From Ktedonobacterales bacterium (GTDB taxonomy: Bacteria > Chloroflexota > Ktedonobacteria > Ktedonobacterales > JADMIN01): 7,354 nt of DNA. Made by a program: the position numbers and the translations under genes. Location: NCBI GenBank assembly GCA_025935235.1, contig JAICVT010000225.1:1-7354 (forward strand), written 5' to 3'. Below, piece after piece: positions 1 to 6,243 of this stretch; within the stretch, counting starts at the first letter, position 1, and every line of letters begins with the position of its first letter. The notes under the pieces were generated by a model that searched no databases, was not told the DNA's origin, and saw only the letters and a program-made list of their open reading frames with translations.

Positions 1-915
1 CGCATGGCGCAGGAACACAACATTGACCTGAATCAGGTGCAGGGCACGGGCGAGGGCGGGCGCGTGCGCAAAGAGGACATCGTAGCCTTCCTCGACGATC
101 GCGCGAATGGCGCCGCGGGAGCCGCTGTGGCAGCGCCGCCTGTCACATTCGCTCCAGCGCCCGCCGCCCCCGCCGCGCCTCTCGCGCCGGCGCCGCCTGC
201 GCCACCCGTGACCTTCACGGGCGAGGACGAGGTCATCACGCCGACGCCAGCGCGGCGCGCCATCGCCGAGCACATGGTCCGCAGCAAGCGCACCTCGCCG
301 CACGCCACCACACTGGTCGAGGTCGACATGACGCATCTGGCGCGCTGGCTGGAGCGCCACAAAGACGAGTTCAAGCGGCGCGAGGGCGTCGGCGTCGGCT
401 TCCAGACCTTCGCCATCAAGGCGGTAGCTGAGGCGCTCAAAGATCAGCCCTATCTCAATGCCTCGTGGACCGACGACAACAAGATCGTGCTGCGCAAGCA
501 GATCAACATCGGCGTCTCGATCGCGCTGGAGGATAAGCTGGTCGTGCCAGTCATCCGCAACGCCGATACACTGAATATGGTCGGCATCGCGCGGGCGGTG
601 GCCGATCTGGTCGCGCGCGCGCGCTCCAACCGCCTGGCGCCAGCCGATATGCAGGCGGCCACCTTCACGGTCAACAATCCCGGCGTCTTCGGCACGCTGA
701 TCTCGATGGCCATCATCAACCAGCCCAACGCGGGCATCCTGACGATGGACGCGGTCGTCAAGCGGCCGGTGGTGATTGACGACGCCATCGCCATCCGGCA
801 GATGATGTACATGTCGCTCTCGTTCGATCACCGCGTGATTGACGGGCTGACCGCCGCACGCTTCCTGGTGGACATCAAGCGCCGGCTGGAGACGTGGACG
901 CCTGAGGGCGAGTAG
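1..915 (+). CDS. 2-oxoacid dehydrogenase complex, dihydrolipoamide acyltransferase (E2), 5'-truncated by window edge
   Basis: This is the C-terminal part of an E2 subunit, which moves an acyl group from lipoyl-lysine to coenzyme A in the cytoplasmic core of a pyruvate, branched-chain or 2-oxoglutarate dehydrogenase complex. Counting from the ATG at position 4, residues 1-32 are most of the peripheral subunit-binding domain that docks E1/E3 (IDLNQV, GTGEGGR at 14-20, KED). Residues 33-73 are an Ala/Pro-rich flexible linker, and about 78-300 the catalytic acyltransferase domain. The active-site motif is DHRVIDG, with H276 and D280 as the catalytic HxxxD pair. The frame is open to the left edge (CGC before the ATG) and the subunit-binding domain lacks its first helix, so the ATG at 4 is internal and the lipoyl domain lies outside the window. 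The substrate class cannot be decided without the upstream E1 genes. A terminator follows 32 bases after the stop, so this is the last gene of its operon. Confidence 0.93.
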   Translation, partial: RMAQEHNIDLNQVQGTGEGGRVRKEDIVAFLDDRANGAAGAAVAAPPVTFAPAPAAPAAPLAPAPPAPPVTFTGEDEVITPTPARRAIAEHMVRSKRTSPHATTLVEVDMTHLARWLERHKDEFKRREGVGVGFQTFAIKAVAEALKDQPYLNASWTDDNKIVLRKQINIGVSIALEDKLVVPVIRNADTLNMVGIARAVADLVARARSNRLAPADMQAATFTVNNPGVFGTLISMAIINQPNAGILTMDAVVKRPVVIDDAIAIRQMMYMSLSFDHRVIDGLTAARFLVDIKRRLETWTPEGE

Positions 916-946
916 CCGCTGCGGCGAAACCCCTCACAGACGCGAC

Positions 947-979
947 AAGCCCGCTGGTCAACGCGCCAGCGGGCTTTTT
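947..979 (+). terminator. Rho-independent terminator of the E2 operon
   Basis: A perfect 11-bp stem (947-957 pairing with 966-976, core AGCCCGCTGG/CCAGCGGGCT) closes an 8-base loop and runs straight into a T-tract (975-979). It lies 32 bases after the E2 stop codon. The reverse direction lacks a T-rich tail, so it should act only on the plus strand. Confidence 0.93.
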
Positions 980-1091
980 CGTTGCGCAGGATCGGGATAA
1001 CCGGAAGAGTGCTGGATGATGGATACCGCCGGAACGACGGGTGAGGGGTACGCCGTTGTACGCCTGCGCCTGCGCTGACCTAGCTAACAGC

Positions 1092-1307
1092 CTAGCTGGC
1101 GATAGCCGATGCTCGTTCCTCCTGGCCGGCCCCAACGACCGCCCGCAGAAGCTCGAAATCGCGAGTGGCCATGTCTTGCTGGTGCCACTCATAGGTCTTA
1201 CGGAAAGGGAGTGGAAAGTCTGGGTGGCGCGCCTCCACATAGAAGCCAGCGCCCGTTCGGCCCAGATGTACCTCCGCTCCGGTCTTGCTATTCGCGAAAT
1301 GAAGCAT
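1092..1307 (-). CDS. Small hypothetical protein, 71 residues
   Basis: I do not recognise this protein. It starts at ATG 1307 (complement) and ends at TAG 1092. It is a soluble-looking, mixed-composition protein (HFANSKTGAEVHLG, FYVEARHPDF, RKTYEWHQQD) whose C-terminal third looks helical and charged (RDFELLRAVV, GQEERAS). There is no signal peptide, membrane segment or cysteine. The reading is preferred over the overlapping frames because its composition is protein-like while theirs are Arg/Pro/Ser-rich. A purine-rich GAGGGAAGTGAG lies just before the start, and a perfect TATAAT box on the same strand is 78 bases upstream. Its codon use looks less GC-biased at third positions than metG. It stands alone, divergent from metG and convergent with the E2 gene. 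No terminator with a T-tail is visible after its stop. It could still be a chance frame. Confidence 0.6.
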   Translation of the reverse strand: MLHFANSKTGAEVHLGRTGAGFYVEARHPDFPLPFRKTYEWHQQDMATRDFELLRAVVGAGQEERASAIAS

Positions 1308-1385
1308 TACAACTCACTTCCCTCGACGAGACGTACTTCGTGTGAGGGGGCGATACTAACAGCATATTGCCCACCGCCACCACGT

Positions 1386-1391
1386 ATTATA
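1386..1391 (-). promoter_or_regulatory. Candidate -10 box (TATAAT) for the 71-residue minus-strand gene
   Basis: The plus strand reads ATTATA, so the minus strand carries a perfect TATAAT consensus 78 bases before the ATG at 1307. That would give a leader of about 70 bases. I see no good TTGACA-like -35 at 16-18 bases spacing (TGCGGG at 17). The call therefore rests on the -10 in a GC-rich setting. Confidence 0.4.
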
Positions 1392-1517
1392 CCGCACCTG
1401 TGAAGTCCCCCGCAGCCTCTCGCCGTTCGGTCGCTGATCTCAGGACAACCGATTTTTCTCAGGCGCCATGCGGGTTCGCGTGGCCTCGATTACCCAGGCG
1501 AACAGCGCTTTCTGTGC

Positions 1518-1523
1518 TATACT
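1518..1523 (+). promoter_or_regulatory. Candidate -10 box (TATACT) for metG
   Basis: TATACT is followed by a short stretch to the ribosome-binding site of metG. Transcription would start near 1530, about 30 bases before ATG 1561. This placement argues against the upstream ATG at 1468 as the start. No strong -35 is visible at the usual spacing. Confidence 0.4.
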
Positions 1524-1545
1524 GTGCTGCGCAACACCAGTGAAA

Positions 1546-1550
1546 GAGGT
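1546..1550 (+). promoter_or_regulatory. Ribosome-binding site deciding the metG start
   Basis: GAGGT, within GAAAGAGGT, sits 10 bases before ATG 1561. The frame is open upstream to an ATG at 1468, but the 31 extra residues are not MetRS-like and would overlap the TATACT box. This site and the family alignment therefore place the start at 1561. Confidence 0.6.
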
Positions 1551-1560
1551 ACTAGCCCAG

Positions 1561-3273
1561 ATGACCATCCAGCAGCAGACACCCGCCCCAGACAACCAGC
1601 GCGTGCTGGTCTGCGTCGCCTGGCCCTACGCCAAGACCAGCACGCACGTCGGCCAGATCGTCGGCTCCTTCCTGCCTGGCGACATCTTCGCCCGCTATCA
1701 TCGCCTGGCGGGGCATGATGTGCTGATGGTCTCTGGCAGCGATGCGCATGGCACGCCCATCACGGTCGACGCTGACAAGGAGGGCATCCCTCCCGGCGAG
1801 CTGGCCGCGCGCTACCATGCGCAGATCGTCGCCGTACTCGACCAGCTTGGCGTCACCTTCGACTGCTATACCATCACCACCACCGAGAACCACTATAAAG
1901 TCACGCAGGATGTCTTCTTACGCCTGCTGGAAAACGGCTACATCTTCAAAGACACGATGGAGTCGCCCTACTGCCCGACCGATCGGCGCTACCTGCCCGA
2001 CCGCTACATCCTGGGGACCTGTCCCTACTGCGGCTTCACCGATGCGCGCGGCGACCAGTGCGACAATTGCGGGCGCACGCTCGACCCGATCCAGCTGATT
2101 GACCCGCGCTGCCGCATCTGTGGCAGCCTGACCAGCAAGATCGAGATTCGCCAGACAGAGCATTTTTTCCTCGATCTGCCCAAGTTCTCGGAGCCGCTGG
2201 AGGTCTGGCTGGAGCGCAACCGCGACCACTGGCGAGCCAACGTGACCAACTTCGCGCTCAACTGGATCAAAGAGGGACTGCGCCCGCGCGCCATCACCCG
2301 CGATCTGGACTGGGGTGTGCCGATTCCGCTGCCCGGCTATGAGGGCAAGCGCATCTACGTCTGGTTCGACGCCGTCATCGGCTATCTCTCGGCCAGCGTC
2401 GAGTGGGCGCAGCGCATCGGCAAGCCCGACGCCTGGAAGCGCTGGTGGGAGGTCGGCGACGAGGGCCAGGAGCCAGCGCGCGGCTACTACTTCATCGGTA
2501 AGGACAACATCCCCTTCCACACCATCATCTGGCCAGCGATGCTGATGGGCTATGGCCACCTTGCGCTGCCCTATGACGTGCCAGCCAACGAGTTCATGCA
2601 GATGGGCGGGCAGAAGGCGTCGAGCAGCCGCGGCAACGTCATCTGGACCCACGACGTGCTGGAGCAGTACGGCGCTGACCCGCTGCGCTACTACCTGGCT
2701 GCCTCGATGCCCGAAGCGCGCGACACCGAGTTCACCTATGAGGAGCTGGTGCGCCGCAACAACGATGAGCTGGTCGCTACCTATGGCAACGCCGCGCATC
2801 GCGTGCTGACCTTCGTTCAGCGCCAGTTCGATGGCACGATCCCTGAGCCAGGCCCGCTGACACCCGCTGATGAGGCGATGCTGGCCACCGTGGAGCAGGG
2901 CTTCGATGCGGTCGCGGCGGCCATCGAAGCGGTGCGCCTGCGCGACGGGCTGAACGAGGCCATGAACGTAGCGCGCGCCACAAACCGCTATCTAGATGAG
3001 CAGGCGCCCTGGCGCACGATCAAGACCGATCGCGCCGCCGCTGCGCGCGCTGTGTGGACCACGCTCCAGGCGCTCAACGGGCTGAAACTGCTCTTCTCGC
3101 CCTACACGCCGTTCTCGTCGCAGAAGCTGCACACGCTGCTCGGCTTCGCTGGCGACGTGACGGACTGCGGCTGGTCTGCCCAGCGCGCGCCCGCCGGGCA
3201 GACGCTGCCCACGCCCGCGCCGCTCTTCGTCAAGTTCGACGCGCCTGCGAATGAAACGGTCGCCGCACAGTAG
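1561..3273 (+). CDS. metG: Methionine--tRNA ligase (MetRS)
   Basis: This cytoplasmic class I synthetase charges tRNA-Met with methionine using ATP. It is 570 residues long. The Rossmann catalytic domain begins at about residue 15 with WPYAKTSTHVG; the HIGH motif is HVGQ (29-32). VSGSDAHGTPI follows at 58-68. The inserted zinc domain has C154/C157 and C167/C170 as one complete knuckle; C138, C184 and C187 remain from a second. TEHFFLDLP, LDWGVPIP and YVWFDAVIGYLS are family blocks. The KMSKS loop reads KASSS (352-356) followed by RGN. The helical anticodon-binding domain starts near 385. N410, R414 and W484 (in DEQAPW) match the residues E. coli MetRS uses to read CAU (N391, R395, W461). There is no C-terminal EMAPII/Trbp111-like tRNA-binding domain, so this is the short form. 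The start at 1561 is chosen from GAGGT 10 bases upstream. The gene forms a single unit, ended by the terminator at 3310-3368. Confidence 0.95.
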   Translation: MTIQQQTPAPDNQRVLVCVAWPYAKTSTHVGQIVGSFLPGDIFARYHRLAGHDVLMVSGSDAHGTPITVDADKEGIPPGELAARYHAQIVAVLDQLGVTFDCYTITTTENHYKVTQDVFLRLLENGYIFKDTMESPYCPTDRRYLPDRYILGTCPYCGFTDARGDQCDNCGRTLDPIQLIDPRCRICGSLTSKIEIRQTEHFFLDLPKFSEPLEVWLERNRDHWRANVTNFALNWIKEGLRPRAITRDLDWGVPIPLPGYEGKRIYVWFDAVIGYLSASVEWAQRIGKPDAWKRWWEVGDEGQEPARGYYFIGKDNIPFHTIIWPAMLMGYGHLALPYDVPANEFMQMGGQKASSSRGNVIWTHDVLEQYGADPLRYYLAASMPEARDTEFTYEELVRRNNDELVATYGNAAHRVLTFVQRQFDGTIPEPGPLTPADEAMLATVEQGFDAVAAAIEAVRLRDGLNEAMNVARATNRYLDEQAPWRTIKTDRAAAARAVWTTLQALNGLKLLFSPYTPFSSQKLHTLLGFAGDVTDCGWSAQRAPAGQTLPTPAPLFVKFDAPANETVAAQ

Positions 3274-3309
3274 CGGACCCCTCCTCGCAGCCCATTTCTC
3301 GCGCTCCCG

Positions 3310-3368
3310 CCCCTCGCGTCACGGCTGAGAACACCTCGTTCTCGCCGTCCTCGCGAGGGGTATTTTTC
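3310..3368 (+). terminator. Composite Rho-independent terminator after metG
   Basis: The outer stem is CCCCTCGCG (3310-3318) with CGCGAGGGG (3352-3360). It encloses an inner stem, ACGGC + GAGAA (3321-3331) with TTCTC + GCCGT (3339-3348), with one bulged T at 3326 and a 7-base loop. The tail TATTTTTC follows directly. The stem starts 36 bases after the metG stop. The hairpin is unusually long but otherwise a classical intrinsic terminator. Confidence 0.9.
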
Positions 3369-3514
3369 GCCTATGAATGGATGCGCGACCCGCCCCTCAC
3401 GAACGCCTTGCGGACGCCTACGCAAATGTGACTAGAGAGTCAGTTTGAGCGCCGAATTCATGGACTTTCACGAAGTCTCCGGACACCCGTTACGTTTCGC
3501 CGCTCGCCACGTTC

Positions 3515-3520
3515 TATCAT
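3515..3520 (+). promoter_or_regulatory. Weak candidate -10 box (TATCAT) upstream of the secreted-protein gene
   Basis: TATCAT is the best -10-like hexamer between the metG terminator and the GTG start at 3913. A partial -35, TTACGT (3490-3495), lies 19 bases upstream, which is longer than ideal. I saw no better promoter nearer the gene. This is tentative. Confidence 0.25.
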
Positions 3521-3590
3521 CAACATGCCGCAATGGTCCTCACAGCCGAAGTATCGGTGAGCAGCCATGCGCATGGACGCACACGACTGT

Positions 3591-3606
3591 GCCCCGGACA
3601 CGGGGC
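3591..3606 (+). repeat. Perfect inverted repeat/hairpin in the untranslated stretch
   Basis: GCCCCG (3591-3596) pairs exactly with CGGGGC (3601-3606) across a GACA tetraloop. No T-tract follows, so it is not an intrinsic terminator. A second short hairpin (3624-3628 with 3637-3641) follows after the SD-like GAAAGGAG. Confidence 0.45.
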
Positions 3607-3898
3607 GTTGCCGAAAGGAGCTAGCGCCGACCTCGAGGCGCCTGCGCTCAGCCCGGCTGGATCAGTGGCGGCCCATCTTCGCGCGCCACAACCTCGCCGA
3701 CGCCGGGGCGTGCGTTCGAGTGGCGTCTCAACCCGCGTACCTCGCTTTTCTTGGTTTCCGTCACATCGTCCATCTGGCTCGCCGCGCCCCTGGTTTGGGG
3801 AGTGTGTGGCGCTGCCACACGGATGCGACGCCAGACGGCGATAGTGTTGCTCGCGGTGGCAATGGCGGCCACCACACTCACGATCACAGTTGATCAAT

Positions 3899-3905
3899 GG
3901 AGAAG
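3899..3905 (+). promoter_or_regulatory. Ribosome-binding site deciding the GTG start at 3913
   Basis: GGAGAAG lies 7 bases before GTG 3913, an ideal spacing. The frame stays open upstream to a TTG at 3751, but that extension has no matching Shine-Dalgarno and would bury the signal peptide behind 54 unrelated residues. The start is therefore taken at 3913. Confidence 0.75.
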
Positions 3906-3912
3906 CATCGCG

Positions 3913-4908
3913 GTGAAACGATCACGTTCCATCATCTTCGGCTCGCTGGCTACAGCTGGCGCGGCCATCGCGGTAGCGGCGCTTGTGATGACCACCGGCG
4001 TCGGCCAGGCCAACGCTAGCCCCGCTTCACACGGCACGGAGGTTCTGCACGGCATCCACTCTATGGGCATCCGTGGCGTGAAGGCAGCCTGCCACCATAA
4101 CTGCGGCGGCGGCAGCAATAACCTCTCCTACCACGGCGGCGTGGGCGGCGTCGGTGTCGAGACCGGCGGCGACAAGGTCTACCTCGTCTACTGGGGTTCG
4201 CAGTGGAACAACAACGACCCCTCAGGCGAGGCGTCCATTCAGCAGAATTTCTTCAACCATGTCGGCGGCAGCTCGTGGAACAACTCGGTGACGCAGTACT
4301 GCGAGGGTGTCGCCAGCGGCACGATCACCTGCGGCTCCTCTGGCACGCATGCCGTGAACCCGACCGGCGTGCTGGCGGGCGTCTGGTATGACAATAGTGC
4401 GGCGGCGCCATCGCGCCCATCGCAGTCGCAGCTGGCGTCCGAGGCCACCAATGCGGCGGCGCACTTTGGCAATACGTCGGCTTCGTCCAACACCACCGTG
4501 CAATATGTCATCAACACCGCGACCGGCAACAACGCTAGCGGTTTTGGCACACAGTATTGCGCGTGGCATAGCTCGGTCAGCACCAGCTATGGCAACATCG
4601 CCTACACCAACATGCCCTACATCACCGATGCTGGCTCGAGCTGCGGCGCCAACTTCAACAACCTTGGCGCCAACGCTGGCATCACCATCGTCGGTGGGCA
4701 TGAGTTTGCCGAGACCGAGACCGACATCTTCCCGAACGGCGGCTGGCTCGATAGCGGCGGCTCTGAGAACGGCGACAAGTGTGCCTGGATCAGCTCCGGC
4801 CAGGGCGCCTCGGCAAATGTCACAATGAACGGCGCGACCTTCCCGGTGCAGTCGCTGTGGAGCAACGCCTTCAACAGCGGCGCTGGTGGCTGCGTCCTCT
4901 CGTACTAA
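3913..4908 (+). CDS. Secreted EXORDIUM/phi-1-like protein with HExxE motif (putative metal-dependent exoprotein)
   Basis: The product is 331 residues. Residues 1-35 are a Sec signal peptide: basic KRSRS, a hydrophobic stretch from about 7 to 30, and a signal-peptidase site after QANA (A35/S36), so the mature protein is exported. Residues 88-97 (KVYLVYWGSQ), then IQQNFFNHVGG and SWNNSVTQYC, and YCAWHS at 215-220, parallel blocks of plant EXORDIUM/phosphate-induced protein 1 (YG.W, dF...W..T..Y, QCAW). Where plants have a G-T-TNPF-NG block, this protein reads GGHEFAETETDIFPNGGW (261-278), with H263, E264, E267 and D271 as possible metal ligands or catalytic residues. The C-terminus has GDKCAW and SLWSNAF. 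Eight cysteines in the mature part (60, 64, 130, 140, 216, 244, 290, 327) suggest disulfides. It is rich in Asn, Ser and Gly, as usual for exoproteins. It has no operon partner. Protease activity is inference; a structural or carbohydrate-related wall protein is equally possible. Confidence 0.8.
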   Translation: MKRSRSIIFGSLATAGAAIAVAALVMTTGVGQANASPASHGTEVLHGIHSMGIRGVKAACHHNCGGGSNNLSYHGGVGGVGVETGGDKVYLVYWGSQWNNNDPSGEASIQQNFFNHVGGSSWNNSVTQYCEGVASGTITCGSSGTHAVNPTGVLAGVWYDNSAAAPSRPSQSQLASEATNAAAHFGNTSASSNTTVQYVINTATGNNASGFGTQYCAWHSSVSTSYGNIAYTNMPYITDAGSSCGANFNNLGANAGITIVGGHEFAETETDIFPNGGWLDSGGSENGDKCAWISSGQGASANVTMNGATFPVQSLWSNAFNSGAGGCVLSY

Positions 4909-4936
4909 GCCAACAGCATCGCAATTTCCTCGCAGG

Positions 4937-4973
4937 GGGTGAGGCGCGCGAGCGTCTCACCCTTCTTCTCTTC
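4937..4973 (+). terminator. Rho-independent terminator after the secreted-protein gene
   Basis: An 11-bp stem, GGGTGAGGCGC (4937-4947) with GCGTCTCACCC (4952-4962) and one G-T wobble, closes a GCGA (GNRA) tetraloop. A pyrimidine-rich tail (TTCTTCTCTTCT) follows. The stem begins 28 bases after the stop codon. Confidence 0.85.
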
Positions 4974-5016
4974 TGTCTCGCGGCGCTCCACACTGGCGCT
5001 CTTCCCCTGTCAGGCG

Positions 5017-5022
5017 TATCAT
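5017..5022 (+). promoter_or_regulatory. Weak candidate -10 box (TATCAT) for the DUF1611/epimerase operon
   Basis: TATCAT lies between the preceding terminator and ATG 5149. A -35-like TGGCGC at 17 bases spacing is poor. Because a terminator precedes the operon, a promoter must lie in 4974-5148, and this is the most AT-rich hexamer there. Confidence 0.3.
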
Positions 5023-5148
5023 GCTACCAGACACGGCGCCTGAACTCAGCGCGGACCGCGTCTCACACGCAACACTGGCTTCTGGCGCCTCCCACAGCCG
5101 GGCGCGATCCAGAGGCGATCACAGCATCCAGAGGGGGAACGGCGAGCC

Positions 5149-6204
5149 ATGCGACGCATCGCGATTCTGGCCGACGGCAGCTTTGGACCATTCTCCGCGA
5201 AGACCGCCGTCGGCGTCTTGCGCTATAGTCCCGACACTGTCGTCGCGGTCATAGACAGCGCCCGTGCCGGGCAGACCGCCGATCAGGTGATTGGCAGCGG
5301 CATCGGCGAGGGCGTGCCGGTCGTCGCGGATGTCGCCGCCGCACTCGAGCATCAGCCCGACACGCTGCTGATTGGCATCGCGCCTATCGGCGGCAGACTG
5401 CCCGACGCCTGGCGTCCCGGCATCCTGACCGCCATCGAGCATGGACTGACGATCGTCAGCGGGCTGCATTTCTTCCTGGGCGACGATCCCGAGCTGGCGC
5501 AGGCCGCCACAGCCCACAACGCGACGATCTGGGACGTGCGCCGCCCACCCGACGCGCTCGCCCAGCGCATCCGCGAGGGCACGCCACACCGCGCGGGCAG
5601 CCACACCGTCTATTTCTGCGGCACCGATTGCGACGTCGGCAAGATGACCGCCTCATTCGAGTTGTGGCGTGAGGCCCAGCGCCGCGGCCTCTCGGCTGGC
5701 TTCGCTGCGACCGGGCAGACAGGCATTGTGATCTCTGGCGCGGGCATCCCGGCGGACCGCTTCATCAGCGACTTCCTCTCTGGCGGCGTCGAAGCCATGA
5801 CGCTCGACTTCACGGAGCGCTACGACTGGGTCTTCGTCGAAGGGCAAGGCTCGCTGACGCATCCGGCCTACTCCGCCGTGACGCTGGGGCTGGTACACGG
5901 CTGCGCGCCCGACATGCTGATCCTCTGCCATCAGGCCGGGCGCACCGTCGTCTACGGCTATGAGGACACACCACTGCTCTCGCTGGCCAAAACGCGCGAA
6001 GTCTATGAGGCCGCCGCTGGCTGGCTCAAGCCCGCTCCCGTCGTCGCGGTCGCCCTCAACACCTATCGGATGCCAGAAGACGAGGCGCAGGCGGCCATCG
6101 CGGAGGCCGAGCGTGAGACGGGTCTGCCGACCTCCGATCCAGTGCGCTATGGCGCGGGCGCGCTGCTCGACGCGCTGCTGGCGCACAGCGACCTGCACGC
6201 GTAA
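5149..6204 (+). CDS. DUF1611 P-loop protein, candidate D-glutamate N-acetyltransferase (DgcN-like)
   Basis: The protein is 351 residues, full length for the DUF1611 family. Residues 1-145 form an N-terminal Rossmann-like domain with family blocks SFGPFSAKTAVGVLRYS, VVAVIDS, LLIGIAP-GG and VSGLHFFLGDDPEL. Residues 152-345 form a P-loop NTPase-like domain: Walker A-type GTDCDVGKMT (158-167, K165), then ATGQTG (187-192), FVEGQGSLTHPAYS (229-242), a hydrophobic strand ending in CHQAGR, and PVRYGAG (331-337). From memory of published work, a member (DgcN) acetylates D-glutamate with acetyl-CoA in marine bacteria and haloarchaea; other members are uncharacterised. The epimerase gene follows after 39 bases on the same strand, which is the DgcN-DgcA order. 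The start at ATG 5149 fits the family N-terminus. GAGGGGG (5131-5137) is 11 bases away, a little far. The exact substrate here is inference. Confidence 0.88.
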   Translation: MRRIAILADGSFGPFSAKTAVGVLRYSPDTVVAVIDSARAGQTADQVIGSGIGEGVPVVADVAAALEHQPDTLLIGIAPIGGRLPDAWRPGILTAIEHGLTIVSGLHFFLGDDPELAQAATAHNATIWDVRRPPDALAQRIREGTPHRAGSHTVYFCGTDCDVGKMTASFELWREAQRRGLSAGFAATGQTGIVISGAGIPADRFISDFLSGGVEAMTLDFTERYDWVFVEGQGSLTHPAYSAVTLGLVHGCAPDMLILCHQAGRTVVYGYEDTPLLSLAKTREVYEAAAGWLKPAPVVAVALNTYRMPEDEAQAAIAEAERETGLPTSDPVRYGAGALLDALLAHSDLHA

Positions 6205-6243
6205 TCCCTGCGCCTCAATGCCTATCACCTGGAGTTCAGCTAC

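Larger units (their letters stand above)
3369..3912. other. Gene-free stretch between metG terminator and the secreted-protein gene; possible long leader
   Basis: No frame on either strand reads like a real protein here. The open frames are Arg/Pro/Ala-rich and lack credible starts, including the plus-strand frame at 3567-3893. Visible structure: GACT-AGAG-AGTC at 3430-3441; GACTT/AAGTC hairpin at 3463-3477; a TATCAT box at 3515-3520; a perfect palindrome CCATGCGCATGG at 3565-3576; hairpin GCCCCG/CGGGGC with a GACA loop at 3591-3606; an SD-like GAAAGGAG at 3613-3620 with no start codon at usable distance; and hairpin GCGCC/GGCGC at 3624-3641. If TATCAT is a promoter, the gene at 3913 has a leader of nearly 390 bases. 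I could not fit a known riboswitch class. Confidence 0.5.

Noticed and set aside
1048..1064. Two direct GTACGCC repeats 10 bases apart
   Set aside because: The copies are only 7 bases each, in the tail region between convergent genes and with no promoter nearby. Chance is the simpler explanation.
1427..1458. Terminator-like TCGGT/ACCGA followed by ATTTTTCTC upstream of metG, considered as a T-box attenuator
   Set aside because: The stem is only 5 bp with a large loop, and no T-box sequence (AGGGTGG-ACCGCG) is present. The likely metG promoter lies downstream of it.
1468..1560. Upstream in-frame ATG that would extend MetRS by 31 residues
   Set aside because: The extension is not MetRS-like and covers the TATACT box. 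The ATG at 1561 has GAGGT at a workable 10-base spacing and a normal N-terminus.
1918..2799. Long minus-strand open frame of 293 residues inside metG
   Set aside because: It is the antisense shadow of a strongly conserved gene. Its translation is Val/Ala/Arg-rich without motifs.
3581..3670. Possible known riboswitch (glycine, c-di-AMP or c-di-GMP class)
   Set aside because: Only a short GCCGAAAGGAGC piece resembles the glycine aptamer. The GGAGAG and ACTCTCAGGC partners are absent, and the c-di-AMP and c-di-GMP-I core sequences are not present.
3567..3893. Plus-strand open frame of 108 residues in the gene-free stretch
   Set aside because: Its composition is rich in Arg, Ala and His with no recognisable motif, and it has no credible ribosome-binding site. 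Long chance frames are common at this GC content.
3751..3912. In-frame TTG start giving a 54-residue N-terminal extension of the secreted protein
   Set aside because: GTG 3913 has GGAGAAG at 7 bases and gives a textbook signal peptide. The extension would place two hydrophobic stretches before the cleavage site and has no ribosome-binding site.
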